From NCBI GenBank assembly GCA_034430155.1, contig DAOUET010000106.1, forward strand, positions 1 through 7,377: 7,377 nt of DNA. The letters run 5' to 3'. A model generated the notes under the pieces. That model did no database searches, was not told where the DNA came from, and saw only the letters and a list, made by a program, of their open reading frames with translations. The stretch comes from DAOUET01 sp034430155. GTDB lineage: Bacteria; Chloroflexota; Anaerolineae; Anaerolineales; UBA4823. Below are positions 1 through 4,462 of this stretch, piece after piece (position 1 is the stretch's first letter; the number at the start of each line of letters is the position of its first letter). The position numbers and the translations under genes were made by a program.

Positions 1-2
1 CG

Positions 3-83
3 CTGAAGGAGTTGATTAACCAAAGGTGTCCAAAGTGTAAGCAGGGGACGATCAGAGAAATCCCAACGGGAATAGTCACCTGA
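3..83 (+). CDS. Possible C-terminal end of an upstream protein with a CPKC knuckle (partial, 5' end outside window)
   Basis: This frame is open from the left edge to a TGA at 81-83 and reads LKELINQRCPKCKQGTIREI followed by PTGIVT. The CPKC pair followed by K-Q-G-T resembles the start of a zinc ribbon or a short zinc knuckle at a protein C-terminus. Only one CxxC pair is present, so a full four-cysteine ribbon would need its other half upstream of the window. The other two plus-strand frames close within the first 20 bases. C-terminal CPxC-x2-G tails occur in several families, including some transposases, so no family can be assigned. With 26 codons and no start visible, this could equally be chance open frame in noncoding DNA. 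Confidence 0.3.
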   Translation: MKELINQRCPKCKQGTIREIPTGIVT

Positions 84-294
84 TACAGAGGGTGTAATTT
101 ACAGCCTGCCCCCTGCTGCCCGCCGCCGGGTTCCAGCCAGCTGGCTCGCTCAGGGGCTTATGCCGCTCGGGGGTGATGGCACCTGCTTGCCTTGATTTGA
201 TTGTGTGCCGGCCAGAAAGAGCGCGCACAGAAAGAGGGATGCATGCTAGTTTTGGGGCAGCAGCAGATAAATCTGGGCAAATAAGAGCGCAAAA

Positions 295-365
295 CCTGGC
301 CTGCGCCAGGATCTGAATCCGCCGCAGGGCGGTTTTCGTGTTTTTGTCGCAGCGACTTCAGTCGC
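295..365. repeat. Three-hairpin palindromic cluster, probable interspersed intergenic repeat
   Basis: Three short perfect inverted repeats stand in series: CCTGGC-ctgc-GCCAGG (295-310), CCGCC-gcag-GGCGG (319-332) and GCGAC-ttca-GTCGC (352-365). The last two are separated by a T-rich spacer containing TTTTCGTGTTTTT. Read on the minus strand, the order is a GCGACTGAAGTCGC hairpin, an A-rich spacer, then GC-rich hairpins. I recall this hairpin/A-rich spacer/hairpin layout from multicopy intergenic repeats in Chloroflexota and some cyanobacteria, but copy number cannot be seen in one window. GTCGCAGCGAC (346-356) offers an alternative pairing overlapping the third hairpin. The inverted repeats are directly visible; the repeat-family status is inference. 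Confidence 0.5.
319..336 (+). terminator. Possible intrinsic terminator (upstream transcript)
   Basis: A 5-bp all-GC stem, CCGCC (319-323) and GGCGG (328-332), closes a GCAG tetraloop and is followed directly by TTTT, with another five Ts at 341-345. This is the shape of a Rho-independent terminator on the plus strand and could end transcription entering from the left edge. The stem is short and the hairpin is part of the repeat-like cluster, so termination may be incidental. Confidence 0.4.
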
Positions 366-414
366 CAGGCCAGACTCACCCCCGATTTAACATACACCCA
401 GAGTGCGCGCCCGA

Positions 415-443
415 TTGACACAATTAAAAAGTGATGATATAGT
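415..443 (+). promoter_or_regulatory. Sigma-70-type promoter for the protease gene
   Basis: A perfect -35 hexamer TTGACA (415-420) is followed by a 17-bp AT-rich spacer and a -10 hexamer TATAGT (438-443), one mismatch from consensus. Spacing is optimal and transcription would start near 450. The only plus-strand gene downstream before a terminator is the protease at 785, so this promoter would give a leader of roughly 335 nt. Confidence 0.65.
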
Positions 444-455
444 CTTTAGCAGAAT

Positions 456-471
456 TGTGATCTTATTCACA
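456..471. promoter_or_regulatory. Crp/Fnr-family binding site (TGTGA-N6-TCACA)
   Basis: The sequence is TGTGA, TCTTAT, TCACA, a perfect two-fold symmetric match to the core of the Crp consensus, with flanking A/T-rich bases that also fit. Its centre lies about 13 bp downstream of the predicted start from the 415-443 promoter, a position where a bound regulator would normally block rather than activate. A weaker -10-like stretch TTTTAT (496-501) would give a start near 508 and place the site near -44, close to a class II activator position. Crp-family regulators are known in Chloroflexota, but which member would bind here is unknown. Confidence 0.5.
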
Positions 472-550
472 CAGAGCACGCAATTGGGAGGGATTTTTTA
501 TTTCTGTAGCTAACCAACCGTCCTGAACTTATTAAACCAGGTGAGCAGGT

Positions 551-625
551 GTGACCCGCCAGCTATTTTTGGCAGTTCGACCTCAAGGGGTGCGAATCTG
601 GCGAAGGGCCATGGGCGGGACTCAC
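551..625 (+). promoter_or_regulatory. Structured 5' leader RNA with mutually exclusive stems
   Basis: Two alternative pairings share bases 557-560. In form A, CGCCAG (557-562) pairs with CTGGCG (598-603) and stacks on an inner hairpin, GTTCGACC (575-582) with GGT-g-CGAAT (589-597). In form B, CCCGCC (555-560) pairs with GGCGGG (614-619), extended by GTG (551-553) with CAC (623-625) across a small internal loop. A second GGCGGG copy at 627-632 could substitute in form B. The complementarity is directly visible. Whether it acts as a riboswitch, attenuator or mRNA stabiliser is inference, and it matches no riboswitch class I recognise. Confidence 0.35.
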
Positions 626-685
626 CGGCGGGGCGCTCAACCTCATTTTTAGTAAGGCGTTTCCCCCGCGCTCTACCAACCAGAT

Positions 686-724
686 AAGGAGTAGCAGGCA
701 TAAAGCTATCAGCCATGGCTCCTT
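686..724 (+). promoter_or_regulatory. Leader hairpin near the protease ribosome binding site
   Basis: AAGGAG (686-691) pairs with CTCCTT (719-724). Inside it, TAGC (692-695) pairs with GCTA (705-708), leaving a 9-nt loop and a 10-nt bulge on the 3' side. The AAGGAG arm is Shine-Dalgarno-like but has no start codon at a normal distance, so it is unlikely to serve as a ribosome binding site. The hairpin ends about 50 nt before the real ribosome binding site. Confidence 0.3.
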
Positions 725-772
725 TGCAAACCCAAAACCGGGATATCCAGCCACCATCATCGCCATCGCCCC

Positions 773-777
773 GGAGG
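773..777 (+). promoter_or_regulatory. Shine-Dalgarno sequence for the protease
   Basis: GGAGG sits 7 nt upstream of the ATG at 785, an ideal spacing. It fixes this ATG as the start and agrees with the signal peptide beginning right there. Confidence 0.85.
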
Positions 778-784
778 GAAGGTT

Positions 785-3700
785 ATGCCAAAATATCGTA
801 AGGGGTGGAAAGCACGCTCTTTTCTACTCGGATTTACCCTGATTTTTTTATTAAGCAATTCAGTTTCTGCCAGGCAAGGGGACGGTGGGCTGCACCCCGA
901 CCGCGCTAACCAGCCGCAGCAGACTACCAGCTACTCGCGCCCGGAGGGTGATGAGAGCGGTTTCGCTCCAAAAGGGTCCCAGGTCGACCGCCTCGATCCC
1001 CTCAGCGGAGAGCGCCTGGTGAGTGTGGTGGTAGCCTTGAAAGACCAACCCCTGGCAGCTTACGATGGCGGTCTGCCCGGGTTGGCCCCCACCAGCCCGC
1101 GCCTGACCGGGCGCCCAAAGCTGGATGCTAGCGCCAGTGAAAGCCAAAATTATCTGGCATACCTGCAGGGGAAACAAAAAGCCTTTGAGACCCAGCTGGT
1201 AAAAGCCCTCCCCAGCGTTCGGGTGCTGCATCATTACCAGGTGACCATCAACGGCCTTTCCCTGGTGCTGCCAGCCAGCCAGGTGCAAGCCCTGGCGAAG
1301 ATGCCCGGAGTTGAGGCTGTCTACCAGGATGAACTGTTGCAAATCGATACGGACGCAAGCCCGGAGTTTATCAATGCCCCGGGAGCCTGGTCGCAGCTGG
1401 GTGGTCCGCAGCAAGCCGGAGAGGGCGTGGTCATCGGGGTGGTCGACACCGGCGTGTGGCCCGAGCATCCCTCCCTGGCCGATCCCGACCCGGCTGGCAA
1501 GCCCTACCATCCACCGCCGGACGGGCCCTACCAATGCCAGTTCGGTAGCGCGGTCCCCGGCGACCTCCCCTTTACCTGCAACAACAAGCTGATCGGGGCC
1601 TATCGCTTCATGAGCACTTACGACTTCGTCGTCGGCTTGCAGCCCGGCGAATTCCCCTCGGCCCGCGACAGCGATGGACACGGCACCCATACCAGCACCA
1701 CCGCGGCCGGCAATGCCGGGGTAACCGCCAGCATCCTGGGGTCAGACTTGGGCCTGGTTTCAGGCATAGCGCCCAGGGCCCACCTGATCGCTTATAAGGT
1801 CTGTGGCGGGCTGAACGGCAGCTGTTACCAGAGCGACTCGGTCAGCGCCATAGACCAGGCCGTCCTGGATGGCGTCGACGTGATTAATTTTTCCATCGGC
1901 GGCGGCCTAGACCCTTACGAAGATATCGTCGAGCTGGCCTTCCTGGGAGCCTACAAGGCCGGCGTCTTCGTGGCTGCCGCGGCTGGCAATAACGGGCCCG
2001 ATCCCGATACGGTGGTTCACCGGGGACCCTGGGTAACCACCGTGGCTGCCAGCACCCAGGCCCGCACCTTCGTCGGTCAACTGCACCTCACCTCTGGGAG
2101 CCAGAGCCTCGACCTGACTGGCGTTTCGATCACCGGAGACCATAGTGGGGCGGTCGTGCTGGCGGCGGATTACGGCGATGACATGTGCAGCCAGCCTTTC
2201 CCGGCCGGCACCTGGACCCACGGCGAGATCGTGGTGTGTATGCGCGGCGGGGTCGCCCGGGTGGCAAAAAGCTTCAACCTGAAGGCCGGCGGCGCCGGGG
2301 GCATGGTGCTGTACAACCCCACCTTGCAGGGGCTCAACGCCGACAACCATTACCTCCCCACCGTCCACCTGGAGGTGCAGGCCGGTTTGGCTCTGCTGGA
2401 TTTCATGGCTGACCATAACGATGTGAACGGCACCATCAACGGTGGCATCCGCCAGTTTGAGGGCGGTGACCTCATGGCGATCTTCAGCGCCCGCGGCGGC
2501 CCTGAGCAGACCTTGGGGATCAACAAGCCAGACATCTCCGCGCCCGGGGTGGAGATCCTGGCGGGGCATACCCCCCAGCCAGCCTTCATCAACGGCGGCG
2601 CGCCAGGCCAGCTATTCCAGGTCAATAGCGGCACCTCCATGTCCAGCCCGCATTTGGCGGGGTCGGCGGCTTTGTTGAAGGCCATGCACCCCCAATGGAC
2701 GCCCGGCCAGATCAAATCGGCCTTGATGACCACTGCCAAGGTGGCCGGGGTGCTCAAAGAGGATGGGGTCACGCCTGCCGACCCCTTCGACGATGGCTCG
2801 GGTCGCCTCGACCTCAGCATAGCCGGTGAAGTAGGCCTGACCTTTGACGAGAGCGGTGAAAATTTCGTGGCCTTCAAAGACCAGCTGTGGATGGTGAACT
2901 ATCCCAGCCTGTACCTTCCGATCATGCCGGGCGCGGCTGTGGTGGATCGCACCGTCCATAGTGAACTGGACAGCTACGCCTGCTGGCATACCTCCGTGGA
3001 GGCTCCCCCGGACCTGAAGGTGCGGGTGCCTCAGAAACTCTGCCTGCCAGCTGGAGGTGATAAGACCTTCCATATTTCCCTGGAAGCGAGTGAGGTGCCT
3101 TTAGGAGAGATTCGTCATGCCAGATTGTACTTGCAGTATGGCCAGCAAGTCCTGAATTTCCCTATCACCATTGTGCGCCGCCAGCCGCTGGTCAGCTTGG
3201 AGAAAGATTGCCAGCCGGGATCCCTGGCGGAGGACGCCAACACCCAATGCAGCCTCAAGATCACCAATCTGGCATATGAGGACGCCACCGTATCGCTAAG
3301 GGATTTCTTGCCCAAACAATTGGAGTTGGAGGAGAGCAGTGTGGTTGGCGGCAACGCCCATGATAACCTGGTTTATTTTGAAGGCACCCTGTCGGCGGCG
3401 CAACCCATCCAGGTGAGAGCCGCGGTATCCCCGCAAGCTTCGCCGGTGGGCTACTTGCCCTTGGCGGACTTCAACCCCATCCAGGTCAACGCCAGCGATG
3501 AGAGCATCACCAACTACATCGTGCCCGCCTTCAAATACGCCGGTGAACTCTACGATACCATCGGTATCGTATCGAACGGTTATATCGTGGTGGGGGGCGG
3601 CGATACCGGCGATGTTAATTTCCTCAACACCGACCTGCCCGATCCCGCCTCCCCCAACAATCTGCTGGCGCCCTTCTGGACTGATTTGAACCCCGGCGCG

Positions 3701-4237
3701 GGCGGGCGTGTGCTAATCACTACCCTGACGGATGGCCTGCGTAGCTGGATTGCGGTTGAGTGGGAAGCGGTGCTGAATTATCACGATCACCGTCCCAATA
3801 CCTTCCAGGTGTGGATCGAGTACAATGGGGAAGAGCAGGTCAGCTTTACCTACGGTCCGGAGATCACCACCGGCGACGACGGCTTTCTGACCGTAGGCGC
3901 CGAAAACCAACTTGGCAATTCCGGCCAGGCGGTCTATTTCAATAGCATAGGTGCACCACCGCAGCCCTCCTTCCCCAACGGGGATTACGAGGTGGCGGTC
4001 TCCTCCCAACCGGGAGGGCCGGGCGGGATCCATGAGATCACCTATCAGGCTGAAGGTGACGAAGAGGGGAAATGGACTAACTGCGCCGCCTTGAAGAGTG
4101 ACCTGTTCTTCGGTACCAACCTGGCTTGCTTCAGCGGGGTGGTCACCCCAGAAGAAGATGACGATTCTCTGAGCAATCCCCCCCTCGAATCGCAGCCATC
4201 TGGGCGCTTGTTCATCCCGCTGATCACCGACGAGTAG
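785..4237 (+). CDS. Secreted subtilisin-like serine protease (S8 family) with I9 propeptide, PA insert and beta-rich C-terminal extension
   Basis: This is an extracellular endopeptidase precursor of 1150 aa. A basic N-terminus and hydrophobic core form a signal peptide, probably cut after SVSA (residue 29). An inhibitor-I9-like propeptide spans about 77-185. The catalytic triad is visible as Asp221 (VVDTGVWPEHP), His299 (DSDGHGTHT) and Ser618 (SGTSMSSPH), with oxyanion Asn402 (AAAGNNGP). A PA (protease-associated) insertion lies at about 437-555. An Fn3-like domain at about 703-800 opens with NYPSLYLP and contains DRTVH, as in plant cucumisin-type subtilases. A DUF11-like beta domain (about 800-900) follows, then a nidogen-like stretch (about 910-1070, SNGY and APFWTDLNP), an acidic linker and the tail LFIPLITDE. 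All 12 cysteines lie in the mature protein. It is monocistronic by context. The natural substrate is unknown; scavenging of environmental protein is a guess. Confidence 0.96.
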   Translation: MPKYRKGWKARSFLLGFTLIFLLSNSVSARQGDGGLHPDRANQPQQTTSYSRPEGDESGFAPKGSQVDRLDPLSGERLVSVVVALKDQPLAAYDGGLPGLAPTSPRLTGRPKLDASASESQNYLAYLQGKQKAFETQLVKALPSVRVLHHYQVTINGLSLVLPASQVQALAKMPGVEAVYQDELLQIDTDASPEFINAPGAWSQLGGPQQAGEGVVIGVVDTGVWPEHPSLADPDPAGKPYHPPPDGPYQCQFGSAVPGDLPFTCNNKLIGAYRFMSTYDFVVGLQPGEFPSARDSDGHGTHTSTTAAGNAGVTASILGSDLGLVSGIAPRAHLIAYKVCGGLNGSCYQSDSVSAIDQAVLDGVDVINFSIGGGLDPYEDIVELAFLGAYKAGVFVAAAAGNNGPDPDTVVHRGPWVTTVAASTQARTFVGQLHLTSGSQSLDLTGVSITGDHSGAVVLAADYGDDMCSQPFPAGTWTHGEIVVCMRGGVARVAKSFNLKAGGAGGMVLYNPTLQGLNADNHYLPTVHLEVQAGLALLDFMADHNDVNGTINGGIRQFEGGDLMAIFSARGGPEQTLGINKPDISAPGVEILAGHTPQPAFINGGAPGQLFQVNSGTSMSSPHLAGSAALLKAMHPQWTPGQIKSALMTTAKVAGVLKEDGVTPADPFDDGSGRLDLSIAGEVGLTFDESGENFVAFKDQLWMVNYPSLYLPIMPGAAVVDRTVHSELDSYACWHTSVEAPPDLKVRVPQKLCLPAGGDKTFHISLEASEVPLGEIRHARLYLQYGQQVLNFPITIVRRQPLVSLEKDCQPGSLAEDANTQCSLKITNLAYEDATVSLRDFLPKQLELEESSVVGGNAHDNLVYFEGTLSAAQPIQVRAAVSPQASPVGYLPLADFNPIQVNASDESITNYIVPAFKYAGELYDTIGIVSNGYIVVGGGDTGDVNFLNTDLPDPASPNNLLAPFWTDLNPGAGGRVLITTLTDGLRSWIAVEWEAVLNYHDHRPNTFQVWIEYNGEEQVSFTYGPEITTGDDGFLTVGAENQLGNSGQAVYFNSIGAPPQPSFPNGDYEVAVSSQPGGPGGIHEITYQAEGDEEGKWTNCAALKSDLFFGTNLACFSGVVTPEEDDDSLSNPPLESQPSGRLFIPLITDE

Positions 4238-4278
4238 GCCCTGGCGTAAGAGCTCGGCCGCTATCAGAAAAACCGGAT

Positions 4279-4306
4279 TCCCCCAGGTTTATCCATGGGG
4301 GAGTTT
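4279..4306 (+). terminator. Intrinsic terminator after the protease gene
   Basis: TCCCCCA (4279-4285) pairs with TGGGGGA (4296-4302), a 7-bp stem. The loop can fold further through GG (4286-4287) with CC (4293-4294). It is followed by GTTT, then GCATT, a weak T tract. It lies 42 bp after the protease stop codon, between two genes that each have their own promoter signals, which supports a terminator role. Confidence 0.5.
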
Positions 4307-4357
4307 GCATTATCGCTGAGAAGGGCGCTCTCCAGCCAAATCCACCTGGCGGATCGC

Positions 4358-4387
4358 TCGAAACCGGGCGGTTTTCGCCGTTATAAT
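4358..4387 (+). promoter_or_regulatory. Promoter for sbcC
   Basis: A perfect -10 hexamer TATAAT (4382-4387) is preceded, after 18 bp, by TCGAAA (4358-4363), which matches the -35 consensus at 4 of 6 positions. The start would fall near 4394, about 70 nt before the sbcC ATG. A perfect 10-bp palindrome CCCTGCAGGG (4397-4406) lies just after the predicted start and could be an operator. A small GGCG/CGCC hairpin (4367-4379) falls inside the spacer. Confidence 0.55.
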
Positions 4388-4447
4388 TAGCGGTGCCCCT
4401 GCAGGGTACCTCACCGGCGGCTCATTATGGGTTCCACCGCCTTCCAT

Positions 4448-4453
4448 GGTGAT
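4448..4453 (+). promoter_or_regulatory. Shine-Dalgarno-like GGTGAT for sbcC
   Basis: GGTGAT matches the 3' part of the extended Shine-Dalgarno sequence (AAGGAGGTGAT) and ends 9 nt before the ATG at 4463. An in-frame TAA at 4460-4462 directly precedes that ATG, so the start cannot lie further upstream. Confidence 0.5.
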
Positions 4454-4462
4454 ATTTTATAA

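Larger units (their letters stand above)
84..784. other. Long noncoding region upstream of the protease gene
   Basis: No open frame here has both a plausible start with a ribosome binding site and a recognisable product. The region contains a perfect 12-bp palindrome AGCCAGCTGGCT at 135-146 and a 9-bp direct repeat CAGAAAGAG at 213-221 and 228-236. Further on come a three-hairpin cluster (295-365), a promoter (415-443), a Crp-type palindrome (456-471), and a GC-rich leader with several self-complementary segments (551-724). At about 700 bp it is unusually long for a bacterial intergenic region, which suggests regulatory content, a repeat insertion, or a decayed gene. The part from about 450 to 784 is probably transcribed as the 5' untranslated region of the protease mRNA. 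Confidence 0.75.

Noticed and set aside
213..236. Direct repeat CAGAAAGAG with 15-bp period
   Set aside because: Only two short copies, with no further units; not a CRISPR or iteron array.
158..421. Minus-strand 87-codon frame starting at GTG
   Set aside because: It runs through the three-hairpin cluster, its protein has no recognisable domain, and its composition follows the palindromic repeat. Such frames are typical false genes over repeats.
541..687. Plus-strand 48-codon frame starting at GTG in the leader
   Set aside because: There is no Shine-Dalgarno sequence, no recognisable product, and it coincides with the strongly structured RNA region.
661..690. tRNA D-arm-like string (GGTTGGTAGAGC on the minus strand)
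   Set aside because: No matching D-stem, anticodon stem, T-arm or acceptor stem can be assembled around it.
510..766. Two overlapping minus-strand frames (510-716 and 563-766), the second with a hydrophobic stretch
   Set aside because: They overlap each other in different frames and lie antisense to the predicted leader. The second has no Shine-Dalgarno sequence; the first has AAGGAG only 2 nt before its ATG, too close. The hydrophobic run alone is not enough to call a membrane protein.
860..2877. Long minus-strand frames (860-1690, 1907-2569, 2350-2877)
   Set aside because: They are shadows of the high-GC protease gene, which has all catalytic motifs, a signal peptide and a good ribosome binding site. 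The antisense products resemble nothing.
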